A program made the position numbers and the translations under genes. Positions 8,158 to 17,237 of a stretch of DNA of 36,452 nucleotides are shown here, in pieces. The number at the start of each line of letters is the position of its first letter. Positions within the stretch are counted from its first letter, which is position 1. This DNA comes from SVFI01 sp045588655 (GTDB lineage Bacteria; Bacillota; Clostridia; Lachnospirales; Lachnospiraceae). Under the pieces are notes generated by a model. That model did no database searches and was not told the DNA's origin. It saw only the letters and a program-made list of their open reading frames with translations. The DNA lies in the NCBI GenBank assembly GCA_045588655.1, contig JAZNEP010000010.1, forward strand, positions 1-36,452. The letters run 5' to 3'.

Positions 8158-9036
8158 ATGGCATATCAGTGGTATCCGGGTCATATGACCAAAGCAAAGC
8201 GAATGATGCAGGAAAATATTAAGCTGATTGATCTTGTGATAGAACTTGTCGATGCACGTATTCCACTTTCCAGTCGGAATCCGGATATTGATGAGCTTGG
8301 AAAGAGTAAAGCAAGATTGATTTTGTTAAATAAAGCAGATTTGGCGGATGAACAGCAGACAAAACGTTGGCAGAATTATTTTGAAAAGAAGGGCTATTAT
8401 GTGATTGCACTAAATTCCCGAAACAGAAACGGAATGAAAGCAATTAACGGCGTGGTGGCAGAAGCTTGTAAGGAAAAAATAGAGCGTGATCGCAAACGCG
8501 GAATTATTAATCGTCCGGTTAGAGCTATGGTAGTGGGAATTCCGAATGTTGGGAAATCGAGTTTTATTAATTCCTTTGCAGGAAAGGCGTGCACTAAGAC
8601 AGGTAATAAGCCGGGAGTAACCAAGGGCAAACAGTGGATACGACTAAGTAAGACATTGGAACTTCTTGATACGCCGGGAATCCTTTGGCCTAAATTTGAG
8701 GATCAGCAGGTAGGGTTAAAGCTTGCATTGATCGGCTCTATGAATGATGAAATATTAAATATCGAAGAGATGGCGATGGAATTGATTGTGTTTTTATCAA
8801 AAAACTACACAGGAGTGCTCGCAACAAGATTCGATATTGCAATAGAATTGGAAGAGAGTGTGGAGGAAGAGAATGGGGCGCTACACATTCTAACTGAAAT
8901 TGCGCGTGTGAGAAAATGTTTCCAAAAAGGAGAGGAATTGGATTATCGAAAAGCAGCAAATCTTTTGCTGGATGATTTTAGAAGCGGAAAGATCGGAAAG
9001 GTGACGCTGGAGACTCCGGAAGCAGAAGGTAATTAA
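8158..9036 (+). CDS. ylqF: Ribosome biogenesis GTPase YlqF/RbgA
   Basis: A 292-residue circularly permuted GTPase needed for late 50S assembly in Firmicutes. The motif order shows the permutation: G4 NKAD (58-61) comes before G1 GIPNVGKSS (127-135) and G3 DTPG (171-174). The N-terminal WYPGHMTKAKRMM is typical, and the C-terminal helical ANTAR-like region is present. The gene is placed between two signal peptidase genes and upstream of rnhB, matching the order in Bacillus apart from the extra peptidases. The ribosome binding site is weak (GGTAGAACGA), which may reflect coupling to lepB. Confidence 0.97.
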   Translation: MAYQWYPGHMTKAKRMMQENIKLIDLVIELVDARIPLSSRNPDIDELGKSKARLILLNKADLADEQQTKRWQNYFEKKGYYVIALNSRNRNGMKAINGVVAEACKEKIERDRKRGIINRPVRAMVVGIPNVGKSSFINSFAGKACTKTGNKPGVTKGKQWIRLSKTLELLDTPGILWPKFEDQQVGLKLALIGSMNDEILNIEEMAMELIVFLSKNYTGVLATRFDIAIELEESVEEENGALHILTEIARVRKCFQKGEELDYRKAANLLLDDFRSGKIGKVTLETPEAEGN

Positions 9037-9047
9037 GGAGAAGGGAA

Positions 9048-9587
9048 ATGAAAACAGTATTAAAAGACATATTGAGTATCAGCTTGTATTTTCTTGGAAT
9101 TTTGGTGCTGACTTACCTGGTAATTCAGTTTGTAGGGCAAAGAACTGTTGTAGAAGGTAGTTCCATGGAGAGTACATTGATAGAGGGGGATAATCTTATT
9201 ATCGATAAATTGTCATATCGATTCCATGATCCGGAGCGTTTTGATGTGATTGTTTTTCCGTTTCAACAAGGGAAAAATGAGTTTTATATTAAGAGGGTCA
9301 TCGGACTTCCTGGAGAATCTGTGTATATCGATCCCGTAGGGGAGATTTATATTAACGATGAAAAACTTGTGGAACCTTACGGAAAAGAGGCAATGCTCAA
9401 TTCGGGAATGGCAGGATCAACGATTCATCTCGGTGCGGATGAATATTTCGTGTTGGGAGATAATAGAAATGCCAGTTCAGACAGTCGGGATCCGATGGTG
9501 GGGCCGGTGAAAAGGGATATCATTGTGGGACGAGCATGGTTTCGTATGTACCCATTTGATTCCATCGGTTTTATAAAAAAGGAATAG
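9048..9587 (+). CDS. lepB: Type I signal peptidase (second copy)
   Basis: A 179-residue enzyme with the same layout as the copy at 7570: an N-terminal membrane helix (about residues 8-28), Ser39 in VEGSSMESTLIEGD, Lys82 in FYIKRVIGLPGE, and LGDNRNASSDSRDP at box E. The two copies are clearly diverged, so this is an old duplication or two lineages and not a recent repeat. An AAGGAGAAGGG site sets the start. It is probably co-transcribed with ylqF and rnhB. Confidence 0.95.
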   Translation: MKTVLKDILSISLYFLGILVLTYLVIQFVGQRTVVEGSSMESTLIEGDNLIIDKLSYRFHDPERFDVIVFPFQQGKNEFYIKRVIGLPGESVYIDPVGEIYINDEKLVEPYGKEAMLNSGMAGSTIHLGADEYFVLGDNRNASSDSRDPMVGPVKRDIIVGRAWFRMYPFDSIGFIKKE

Positions 9588-9600
9588 GACGGGGATAAAT

Positions 9601-10374
9601 ATGGGTGTTCAGTTATCTATGAATGAAATTAAGGAAATTTATCAGGCAGCAGATGAGTCTATGCTGCCTGATTTTATCAATCGATTTATTTCGGATGAGC
9701 GTAAGGGAGTACAGAATCTGATTGAGAGGGCAGATAAGAGATTGCTTGCACTGGAACGAGAGAAAGAGCGAATTTATCAGATGCGTGCTTTTGAGCGGGA
9801 GTATGATGAGTGTGAATACATATGCGGGATAGATGAGGCAGGCCGCGGACCATTGGCGGGGCCGGTGGTAGCAGCAGCTGTTGTGCTTCCAAAAGATTGT
9901 GATATCTTGTATTTAAATGATAGTAAAAAGCTTTCCGCACAAAAAAGAGATGAATTGTTTGAGGTCATTAAAGAAAAGGCAGTAGCATATGGAATTGGCT
10001 ATGCGACGCCAGAGCGGATTGATGAGATTAATATATTGCAAGCAACCTATGAGGCTATGAGAGAGGCCGTTAATAAACTGTCTGTTACGCCCGATATATT
10101 ATTAAATGATGCGGTGACAATTCCGGAACTGTCTATTCGTCAGGTTCCGATTATCAAAGGAGATGCAAAAAGTGTGTCAATTGCAGCAGCAAGCATCATT
10201 GCGAAGGTAACAAGGGACAGACTTATGATGGAATATGACATGGTTATGCCACAGTATGGGTTTGCTTCCAACAAAGGATATGGTTCAGCAATGCACATTC
10301 AGGCGTTGGAAGAGCATGGGGCATCACCGATTCATCGTAAAAGCTTTATCACACATTTTAAGGTGAAAGAATGA
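9601..10374 (+). CDS. rnhB: Ribonuclease HII
   Basis: A 257-residue enzyme that cuts RNA in RNA-DNA hybrids, including single ribonucleotides in DNA. The catalytic carboxylates Asp78 and Glu79 are in YICGIDEAGRGPLAGP, Asp170 in ILLNDAV, and Asp188 in IIKGDAKS. The roughly 70-residue N-terminal helical extension (lysine/glutamate rich) is the form found in many Firmicutes. It overlaps the next gene by ATGA, so the FliK-like gene is translationally coupled. Confidence 0.97.
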   Translation: MGVQLSMNEIKEIYQAADESMLPDFINRFISDERKGVQNLIERADKRLLALEREKERIYQMRAFEREYDECEYICGIDEAGRGPLAGPVVAAAVVLPKDCDILYLNDSKKLSAQKRDELFEVIKEKAVAYGIGYATPERIDEINILQATYEAMREAVNKLSVTPDILLNDAVTIPELSIRQVPIIKGDAKSVSIAAASIIAKVTRDRLMMEYDMVMPQYGFASNKGYGSAMHIQALEEHGASPIHRKSFITHFKVKE

Positions 10375-12077
10375 ATTTTGATCTGACAGGTTTATTTCAA
10401 AGACAATCGCAGATGGTAGGTACAGAGCAGACAATCGCAGGCTCGCAGAGTGCTGTGCAGGCGGATCGTGTAAACGTGAATCTAAATCTTTCCGTAGGAC
10501 AGATTGTCAGCGGTCAGGTTGTTTCCGTGGAAGGAGATTTAGTTTCGGTAGAGATTTCTCCGGGCAGTATATTGCAGGCGAAGGTGGAGGATGGACTTGC
10601 ACTGCTCAAAGGTATGACGGTCAGTTTTGAGGTGAGTAGCATGTCGGATAAGCAGATTGCTCTGCGGACATTGTTTCAGAATACCGCCAATATAGCCACG
10701 ATTAATAAGGCATTGGAACAAGCAGAGCTTCTGGTGACGGCGGAGACGACATCCATGGTCAATGCCATGATGAGAGAAGGAATGCCAATTGATAAGGCCT
10801 CTTTACAGACAATGTTTCGTCAGATAACGACGTATCCGCAAGTGAGTAGTGAAGAGATTGTAACCATGAGTCGTCTGGAAATTCCGATTACCGATGCAAA
10901 TGTTAAGCAGTTTTCTGATTATATGAATATGCAACATCAGATTCGCGCGAGTGTGGAAACAATAGCAGATTCTTTCGCTGACTCGATGACCAGTGATTTG
11001 ATGCAATTGATGGCAGAAGGTAACACGTCGGAAACTGCAAATCGGATCATGCAGTTTATGGAAATCTTTACTCAGATGACAAACGGAAGCGATGAAGCGC
11101 AGCAAATAAATGTCATAGGAAACGAACAAGTGGCGATGCAGGATTCGATGCTATCGAAAAACGCAATGACAGCTACATTGGATGAGATGATGCGTGCAGT
11201 GGTAGAAACTGCGGAAGACCCGGAGCTGAATTCGGAGACAAATCCGGTTGCGCAAGGCGTAGAAGCTAAAGTACAGGCATGGAAATCAGATATGGAAAAC
11301 CTCGGATTACCATCAGAAAAAGCAGAGCAGTTTTTAAGAGGACAGATGTCAGGAAAAGAGCTGGTTACTTATACAAATCAGTTGTTTTCGGCTATTGCAG
11401 AAAAAGGAACCGGAGAGAATGAAGTGCAGCTTGCCCGATTGGCAGAGCTGATGCAGAGACCGGAAATTCGTATGGCAATCAAATCGCAGATATTGGATCA
11501 GTGGATGCTGTCGCCCCAGGAGGTATCGGACAAACAGAAAGTTTCCGATTTTTATGCCAAATTAAGCGAGCAGTCCGGGAAGCTGATGGATGCACTAAAA
11601 AGTATTCCGGGAGCAAACCAAAATCTGCTCAATCAGGTGACGAACGTGCATCAAAACATTGAATTTATGAATCAGCTCAACCAGACGATGAGTTATATCC
11701 AGTTCCCGTTAAAACTTTCCGGTGAGAGTGCACACGGTGATCTTTATGTATATACAAACAAAAAGAGTCTGGCAGAGGATGACGGAAATGTGAGTGCGTT
11801 TTTACATCTGGATATGGATCATCTCGGGCCGGTCGATGTATATGTGGCAATGCAGCATCAGAAGGTGAGTACGCAGTTTTATTTAAAAGATGATGAAATG
11901 CTTGATTTTATACAGCAGCACATTCATCTTCTGAATGACAGATTGACGCAGAAAGGCTATCAGATGAATGCACAGTTTTCGGTAAAGGAAAAACCGGGAA
12001 ATGTTATGAAGGAAATTGTGGAAGATCATCGTGAGAATATGCGTATCAGCACCTATTCTTTTGATATGAGGGCATAA
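10371..12077 (+). CDS. FliK-like protein (YlqG position)
   Basis: A 568-residue soluble protein. The C-terminal 110 residues (about 440-550) look like the flagellar hook-length control (FliK/Flg_hook) C-terminal domain: GDLYVYTN, LHLDMDHLGPVDVYV and the helix DFIQQHIHLLNDRLTQKGY. The long N-terminal part is rich in Gln, Met, Ser and Thr, as in FliK ruler regions, and has no recognisable domain. The location after rnhB and before an FlhB-like gene matches ylqG-ylqH of Bacillus. No other flagellar gene is in the window, so a flagellar role is not shown. The FliK resemblance is by motif only. Confidence 0.7.
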   Translation: MNFDLTGLFQRQSQMVGTEQTIAGSQSAVQADRVNVNLNLSVGQIVSGQVVSVEGDLVSVEISPGSILQAKVEDGLALLKGMTVSFEVSSMSDKQIALRTLFQNTANIATINKALEQAELLVTAETTSMVNAMMREGMPIDKASLQTMFRQITTYPQVSSEEIVTMSRLEIPITDANVKQFSDYMNMQHQIRASVETIADSFADSMTSDLMQLMAEGNTSETANRIMQFMEIFTQMTNGSDEAQQINVIGNEQVAMQDSMLSKNAMTATLDEMMRAVVETAEDPELNSETNPVAQGVEAKVQAWKSDMENLGLPSEKAEQFLRGQMSGKELVTYTNQLFSAIAEKGTGENEVQLARLAELMQRPEIRMAIKSQILDQWMLSPQEVSDKQKVSDFYAKLSEQSGKLMDALKSIPGANQNLLNQVTNVHQNIEFMNQLNQTMSYIQFPLKLSGESAHGDLYVYTNKKSLAEDDGNVSAFLHLDMDHLGPVDVYVAMQHQKVSTQFYLKDDEMLDFIQQHIHLLNDRLTQKGYQMNAQFSVKEKPGNVMKEIVEDHRENMRISTYSFDMRA

Positions 12078-12079
12078 GT

Positions 12080-12403
12080 ATGGCACAAGAGAACAGAAGG
12101 TATACGGAAAAAAAGCCGGAGAAACCAAAACAGGCAATTGCACTGACGTATGATCCGGAGGAAGATGCGCCGAAGGTCATTGCATCCGGAAGAGGAGCAC
12201 TTGCAGAGCGAATTATCGAGGAGGCTAAACAGGCAAAGGTACCGGTACATAAAGATTCCAAGCTTGCAGATACGCTTTCAAAACTGGAAATCGGAGATAT
12301 GATTCCGCCGGAACTATATGAAGTGGTCGCAGAAATCCTTGTTTTTGTAGATCAGATGGATAAAATCAGAGCCAAAATCGATGAACATAAAAAGAAAAAA
12401 TAG
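12080..12403 (+). CDS. FlhB C-terminal domain-like protein (YlqH/EscU family)
   Basis: A 107-residue protein matching the cytoplasmic C-terminal domain of FlhB/YscU export-switch proteins, without the membrane part. The match runs from IALTYDPEEDAPKVIASGRG to AERIIEEAKQAKVPVHKDSKLADTLSKLEIGDMIPPELYEVVAEILVFV. The self-cleavage motif NPTH is absent; YDPEEDAP occupies its place, so it cannot switch by autocleavage. It lies 2 bases after the FliK-like gene, mirroring the FliK-FlhB partnership. Function outside flagella is unknown. Confidence 0.88.
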   Translation: MAQENRRYTEKKPEKPKQAIALTYDPEEDAPKVIASGRGALAERIIEEAKQAKVPVHKDSKLADTLSKLEIGDMIPPELYEVVAEILVFVDQMDKIRAKIDEHKKKK

Positions 12404-12441
12404 TAAATTGTCGTGTGTCCGGAGAACATAAGGGACGATTT

Positions 12442-12798
12442 ATGAATAGACGTAAAATAGGAGCCAATCAGGAAGTACTTGCGGCAGCATATTTGAAAAC
12501 ACAAGGGTATCGCATTCTTGAGATGAATTACCGTTGCAGATATGGAGAGATTGATATCATAGCGCAAAAAGGAAAGCTGTTGGTGATGGTAGAAGTAAAA
12601 TACCGCAGTGTCGATATATGCGGAGACCCTGCAGAGGCAGTGGATGCGAGAAAGCAGAAAAAAATTTGCAGTGTTGCGTTGCATTATTTGATGCGACATA
12701 GATATTTTCAGGAAAGTCCATGTCGTTTTGATGTGATGGCAATGTACGGAAACGGAGAGATAACGCATATTCAAGATGCGTTTCCGTTTCAATATTAG
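12442..12798 (+). CDS. yraN: YraN family nuclease-like protein (UPF0102)
   Basis: A 118-residue protein of the YraN family, which has a restriction-endonuclease-like fold. The core YGEIDIIAQKGKLLVMVEVKYR (about 34-55) carries the D...EVK residues typical of PD-(D/E)XK enzymes. The ATG at 12442 is chosen because AAGGGA precedes it by 6 bases; the in-frame GTG at 12415 has no good site. It lies close behind the FlhB-like gene. The cellular role is not established. Confidence 0.93.
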   Translation: MNRRKIGANQEVLAAAYLKTQGYRILEMNYRCRYGEIDIIAQKGKLLVMVEVKYRSVDICGDPAEAVDARKQKKICSVALHYLMRHRYFQESPCRFDVMAMYGNGEITHIQDAFPFQY

Positions 12799-12803
12799 TA
12801 AAC

Positions 12804-12833
12804 AAAGGTATCCCAAAAGTTGGATACCTTTTT
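12804..12833 (+). terminator. Intrinsic terminator between yraN and pgeF
   Basis: AAAGGTATCC (12804-12813) pairs with GGATACCTTT (12822-12831), 10 bp with an 8-base loop and a T-rich tail. It ends only a few bases before the pgeF ribosome binding site at 12838. Confidence 0.85.
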
Positions 12834-12849
12834 ATATCGGAGGTTTGTT

Positions 12850-13764
12850 ATGTTTGAAATCATACGCTGTAAGTCAGAACATAAAATGAGGCAAAATGTA
12901 TGGCGGGGAATGACAAAGGATGATAAAAAGTCATATGAACTGGAATATTTGACATTTCCGATGCTGGAACAATTTTCGGGTTTGAAACATCTGTTTTCAA
13001 CGCGCCTTGGAGGCGTAAGTGAAGGCATCTACGCAAGTCTGAATTTAAGTTTTACAAGAGGGGATGATGAAAATGCCGTACTTGAAAACTTTCGCAGGGT
13101 GGCAGAAGTAATGGGATCAGAACCTTCCCGGATTGTCTGTACGGATCAGACCCATACGACGAATGTCAGGAAAGTGACAAAAGATGACATGGGGAAAGGC
13201 GTGTGCAGAGAAAAAGATTATTCGGATATAGACGGACTAATCACAAACGAAAAAGGAATTATTCTTGCGACATTTTATGCAGATTGTGTACCGTTGTATT
13301 TTTTTGACCCGGTAAAGGAAGTGATTGGACTTTCACATTCCGGCTGGGGAGGAACGGCAGAAGGTATGGGAAGAGTGACAGTACGCCGGATGCAACAGGA
13401 GTTTGGATGCAGGCCGGAGGATATTTATGCGGCGATTGGACCTTCCATTTGCGGAGAATGCTATGAGGTGAGTTGGGATGTGGCAGAGGCATTTGAAAAA
13501 GTATTTTATGATAATGACTTCCTGCGGGAAAACAATGCGTTTTCACAGATTATATGCTATCGTGACAAGGTGCAGAAAGAAGCGGGGAAATGTCAATTGG
13601 ATTTGCATTTAGCCAATCAATGGATTTTGCTGAGCGCAGGCATTTTACCGGAGCATTTGTCAGTGACGGATATTTGTACAGCGCACAATCCGGAATATCT
13701 GTTTTCGCATAGGAAAACGGATGGAAAACGCGGAAATTTGGGTGCATTCTTGGGAATGGTATAA
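12850..13764 (+). CDS. pgeF: PgeF/YfiH-type laccase-domain protein
   Basis: A 304-residue member of the YfiH/Multi-copper-oxidase-4 family. Members act as peptidoglycan editing factors or as purine nucleoside phosphorylases/deaminases; which applies here is not shown. Metal-site motifs are TDQTHTTNV, FYADCVPLYFFDP and LSHSGWGGTAEGM (His, Cys, His). The C-terminal TAHNPEYLFSHRKTDGKRGNLGAFLGM is typical. The ATG at 12850 follows CGGAGGT; the earlier in-frame codons at 12820 lie in the terminator. Confidence 0.94.
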   Translation: MFEIIRCKSEHKMRQNVWRGMTKDDKKSYELEYLTFPMLEQFSGLKHLFSTRLGGVSEGIYASLNLSFTRGDDENAVLENFRRVAEVMGSEPSRIVCTDQTHTTNVRKVTKDDMGKGVCREKDYSDIDGLITNEKGIILATFYADCVPLYFFDPVKEVIGLSHSGWGGTAEGMGRVTVRRMQQEFGCRPEDIYAAIGPSICGECYEVSWDVAEAFEKVFYDNDFLRENNAFSQIICYRDKVQKEAGKCQLDLHLANQWILLSAGILPEHLSVTDICTAHNPEYLFSHRKTDGKRGNLGAFLGMV

Positions 13765-13793
13765 AATAAAAAAATGATGTAACATGATATTAA

Positions 13794-13834
13794 GAAAACC
13801 TTAATATTTTTCCTACTTTTCATTTAAGGTTTTC
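13794..13834 (+). promoter_or_regulatory. Perfect inverted repeat before the two-component genes
   Basis: GAAAACCTTAA (13794-13804) and TTAAGGTTTTC (13824-13834) are exact 11-base inverted copies with a 19-base AT-rich centre; half-site centres are 30 bp apart. A TTTAAT -10-like box follows at 13839. There is no T-tract, so it is not a typical terminator. A binding site for the response regulator encoded next is the simplest reading. Confidence 0.6.
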
Positions 13835-13871
13835 ATGATTTAATAGATGCATGAACATAGGAGGTGAAGAG

Positions 13872-14561
13872 ATGGCGAATATTCTAGTATGCGATGATGA
13901 CAAAGAGATTGTGGAGGCAATTTCGATTTATTTATCGCAGGAAGGCTATCAGATTTTTAAGGCATATGATGGAGAAGAGGCAATTCAAATACTGGAGAGA
14001 GAAGACATACATTTGCTTCTGATTGATATTATGATGCCAAAACTTGACGGAATTCATGCCATGATTAAGATCAGAACATTTTCAGCGATTCCGATTCTGG
14101 TACTCTCTGCCAAGTCGGAAGATGTAGACAAAATCCTGGGATTGAATGTCGGGGCGGATGATTACATTACAAAGCCGTTTAATCCGCTTGAACTGATTGC
14201 CAGAGTGAAGTCGAGTTTAAGGCGCTATACCATGCTCGGAAGTGTGGTTCCTGCGCAGGAGACCAATTATTCCGTCGGAGCACTTTGTGTGGATGATGAT
14301 GCGAAAGAAGTACGGGTAGAGGGAGAAATAGTAAAGCTGACACCAATTGAGTATCAGATTTTACTTCTGATGATGAAACATCCGGGGCGTGTTTTTTCGA
14401 CGCAGCAGATTTATGAAAGTATTTGGAATGAAGATGCTTACGGTGCGGAAAATACGGTGGCAGTACATATTCGACATATTCGCGAAAAGATTGAAATCAA
14501 TCCAAAAGAACCACGCTATTTGAAGGTGGTATGGGGAGTCGGTTACAAGATAGAAAAGTAG
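13872..14561 (+). CDS. OmpR-family response regulator
   Basis: A 229-residue transcription regulator. The receiver domain (1 to about 118) has the acidic pocket CDDDKE at residues 7-12, phospho-acceptor Asp52 in LLIDIMMPKLDG, Ser79 and Lys101 (ITKPFNP). The C-terminal winged helix (about 132-229) contains LTPIEYQILLLMMKHPGRVFS and ENTVAVHIRHIREKIE. The ATG at 13872 is preceded by AGGAGGTGAAGAG; an earlier ATG at 13851 would include that site in the coding region. It is followed 11 bases later by its kinase. The inverted repeat upstream suggests autoregulation. Confidence 0.96.
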   Translation: MANILVCDDDKEIVEAISIYLSQEGYQIFKAYDGEEAIQILEREDIHLLLIDIMMPKLDGIHAMIKIRTFSAIPILVLSAKSEDVDKILGLNVGADDYITKPFNPLELIARVKSSLRRYTMLGSVVPAQETNYSVGALCVDDDAKEVRVEGEIVKLTPIEYQILLLMMKHPGRVFSTQQIYESIWNEDAYGAENTVAVHIRHIREKIEINPKEPRYLKVVWGVGYKIEK

Positions 14562-14572
14562 GAGGAAACATC

Positions 14573-17113
14573 ATGAAGAAGAAAATAAGTAAGAACGCAG
14601 CAAGGAAAATAGCTGCGGTTCTTTCTCAAATATTTGCAATGACAATGGCTGCATTTTTGCTTGTAATTGTCGTGCGCTATATGGTAATGCATGAGAAGTA
14701 TGGTTCTTATATCATATCACCTTATGAAAATACCAAAGCATTCGAAGCAACAGAAGCATTTCAATATATGTTTGGATGGGATATTGCAGAACTATCAGAG
14801 TTTTTGGCCATATCCTCGCAGTTAGAGACAGATGGGGCATATGATAAGGACAGGCTTGTAGATGTGTTTCGATATAATGCACGAAAAGAATATAATAAAT
14901 TGAGCACAGAAACGGAACGGCCGGAGCTCGTTTATCGAGTGGGAGATTTGATTGAATGGTTTCAGTCGGGAGGAATGTCCGTATCCTATGAGTACATGCC
15001 ATATGAAGAGGCTGTGCATTTCCTGAGTGAAGAAGAGATGATCCGGCAAAAAGAAGCTTGGGATAATCCACTGGGAAATAATATGTATGAGGTGGCGATT
15101 CTGGAGGAAGAGTTTAAACCACAGAATGTAGATAGTATAAGTGACTTGCAGCTTCCGGAAGGAATGAAAGTACATGAGATAAGTGAAAGCATACATAATG
15201 CTTCCGAAGATTTGTATCATAATTATCAGACGTATTGGAACAAGAGAGAGTATTTTTCAAGCGATAAAAATCTAAAATATATGTTTGTTTCAGAGAAGAA
15301 TGAAATTCTGTATACAAATGTGGAAAATAAAGAACAGCTTTCTTTGAAGGAATTGAAAAAGGCATTTAAAAATTGTAATACATATCTCGTCTACGATTAT
15401 GATAAGAATACACTTGAGCAGAGCAATCTGGATGAGAAACAGATCAATTACTATAAAGGCTATTTCCGGGAATATAATTATTGTTTCCCGGAGGGAGGAA
15501 CGGTATATATCGCCTTACAGACCAAATCTTCCAGTGCATTTGGTCCATATAATGATTCTGATTTTTACGCCATCTCGGATGCGAAACTAAAAACGGTAAA
15601 TATTCCATGGGAACAGATTGTGGGATTGGCAATTTTATTTGCACTCCTTGCTATCGTTGCATTCATTGTGTTTCTGGTACTACAGGAAAAGAAAAAGAAG
15701 GACGACCTTAAGCACTTTGATGCATGGTTTACAGAGATTGCACTTGCCTTTGCGATTGCTACCACTACGGGAGTGATTGGCACTGGGGCTATTTTTGTAA
15801 CCTGGTTTATCCAGAGCGCATGGGTCGATATGACGATGAAGCAAAGCATTGACGGATATATTGTCAGCCTGTTTGTCACATTCTCTATCTTATATGTTAT
15901 GCTTTTACTTTACGCAGGATCACTTGCGCGAAGAATCAAGGCAAAAGCCTTATGGAAAGGAAGTATGCTATATTACATACTCCATAACATAAAGCAAATC
16001 TGTAGAAAAGCGCTGTCACTATGTAAAAGGGCAATAAGACTAATAATGCGTGTGATGGCAAAATTGGTGAACAATAAGTCCTTTATGCTTAGAACGCTGG
16101 GGCCTTATGCTTTGTTTCTGATCTTAAATGTAGGCTTGCTTTTTGTATTCCATGAATTTGGTATGTTTTTAGCAATACTGCTTGATATTGCTGTTGCCGT
16201 ATATCTGTATTTTGAGAACAAAGCAAGAGAAGAGATAGTCAATGGTATCAGTCGCATTTGCGATGGTGATATTGAATATCAGATTAATACAGAGAAATAT
16301 TATGGGGAAAACAAGGTGATTGCGGAAGCGGTCAATCAGATTGGGGAAGCAGTGAAAACAGCGGTGCAGATTAGTCGGAAGGATGAGAGACTAAAAGCAG
16401 ATCTGATTACGAATGTTTCGCATGATATTAAGACACCTCTGACTTCGATTATCAACTATGTAGATTTGTTAAAACGTGAAAATATTCCGGGAGACAAAGC
16501 GCAGGAATATATTCGGATTCTGGACGAAAAATCGCAACGATTGAAGCAACTGACGCTGGATTTAGTGGAGGCAAGTAAAATTTCATCCGGAAATATCACG
16601 CTTGAAATGAATGACATTGATGTAAGGGAGCTCTTAAATCAGGCCATTGGGGAATATAAGGATAAGATGGAGGAAAAACATCTCAGTATTGTGGAAAGTT
16701 ATCCGGAAGAAGAATCGGTTTTGATTTATGCTGATTCCAGACGTATGTGGCGTGTGATGGAAAATCTTCTATTAAATATTTGTAAGTACGCAATGGAAGG
16801 AACAAGAGTATACGTCGATATTCATGTGGAAAAACCAAAGCAGGGCGAGCAGACAAGAGATAGCGCAGCCGATTCCTTTGCACAGAGAGAAACGGTGGAA
16901 ATTATTCTGAAAAACATATCTGCACAGCCACTGAACATTCCGGCGGAGGAATTGACAGAACGATTTATCCGGGGAGATATTTCCAGAAGTACGGAAGGAA
17001 GCGGACTTGGTCTGTCGATTGTTGAGAATCTGACGATTGCGCAAGGCGGACGGTTTAAAATTTATCTGGATGGAGATTTGTTTAAGGTGTCTTTGAAGTT
17101 CCCTAGAAAATAA
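14573..17113 (+). CDS. Multi-pass sensor histidine kinase
   Basis: An 846-residue kinase, much longer than the typical partner of an OmpR regulator. It has TM1 at about 13-36, a large extracytoplasmic domain (about 40-345) of unknown type, three more helices at about 348-450, and a hairpin of helices at about 505-545. A linker follows, then HisKA with His617 in VSHDIKTPL, and an HATPase domain with N-box RVMENLLLNICKYA and G2 box GSGLGLSIV. A clear DxGxG G1 box is not visible; the expected place reads ILKNISAQPLN. The ATG follows TAGGAGGA. The ligand is unknown. The first in-frame codons upstream overlap the regulator and are not used. Confidence 0.93.
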   Translation: MKKKISKNAARKIAAVLSQIFAMTMAAFLLVIVVRYMVMHEKYGSYIISPYENTKAFEATEAFQYMFGWDIAELSEFLAISSQLETDGAYDKDRLVDVFRYNARKEYNKLSTETERPELVYRVGDLIEWFQSGGMSVSYEYMPYEEAVHFLSEEEMIRQKEAWDNPLGNNMYEVAILEEEFKPQNVDSISDLQLPEGMKVHEISESIHNASEDLYHNYQTYWNKREYFSSDKNLKYMFVSEKNEILYTNVENKEQLSLKELKKAFKNCNTYLVYDYDKNTLEQSNLDEKQINYYKGYFREYNYCFPEGGTVYIALQTKSSSAFGPYNDSDFYAISDAKLKTVNIPWEQIVGLAILFALLAIVAFIVFLVLQEKKKKDDLKHFDAWFTEIALAFAIATTTGVIGTGAIFVTWFIQSAWVDMTMKQSIDGYIVSLFVTFSILYVMLLLYAGSLARRIKAKALWKGSMLYYILHNIKQICRKALSLCKRAIRLIMRVMAKLVNNKSFMLRTLGPYALFLILNVGLLFVFHEFGMFLAILLDIAVAVYLYFENKAREEIVNGISRICDGDIEYQINTEKYYGENKVIAEAVNQIGEAVKTAVQISRKDERLKADLITNVSHDIKTPLTSIINYVDLLKRENIPGDKAQEYIRILDEKSQRLKQLTLDLVEASKISSGNITLEMNDIDVRELLNQAIGEYKDKMEEKHLSIVESYPEEESVLIYADSRRMWRVMENLLLNICKYAMEGTRVYVDIHVEKPKQGEQTRDSAADSFAQRETVEIILKNISAQPLNIPAEELTERFIRGDISRSTEGSGLGLSIVENLTIAQGGRFKIYLDGDLFKVSLKFPRK

Positions 17114-17159
17114 GTGACTTCAAAACGGCGATTCGTTTTCATCAGAAATGAGAAAATAG

Positions 17160-17210
17160 AAAAAAGCAATTACAGCGCTGTAGCAGATAGCGTGTAATTG
17201 CTTTTTTATT
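17160..17210. terminator. Bidirectional terminator between kinase and prs
   Basis: AAAAAAGCAATTACA (17160-17174) and TGTAATTGCTTTTTT (17193-17207) are perfect 15-base inverted copies. T runs occur on both strands, so it can serve the kinase gene and the convergent prs gene. Confidence 0.93.
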
Positions 17211-17237
17211 TGCAATAAGAAAATAGAAAACGCCTAT

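Noticed and set aside
12352..12816. 154-codon minus-strand frame
   Set aside because: It is antisense to yraN and the FlhB-like gene and runs into the terminator; a shadow.
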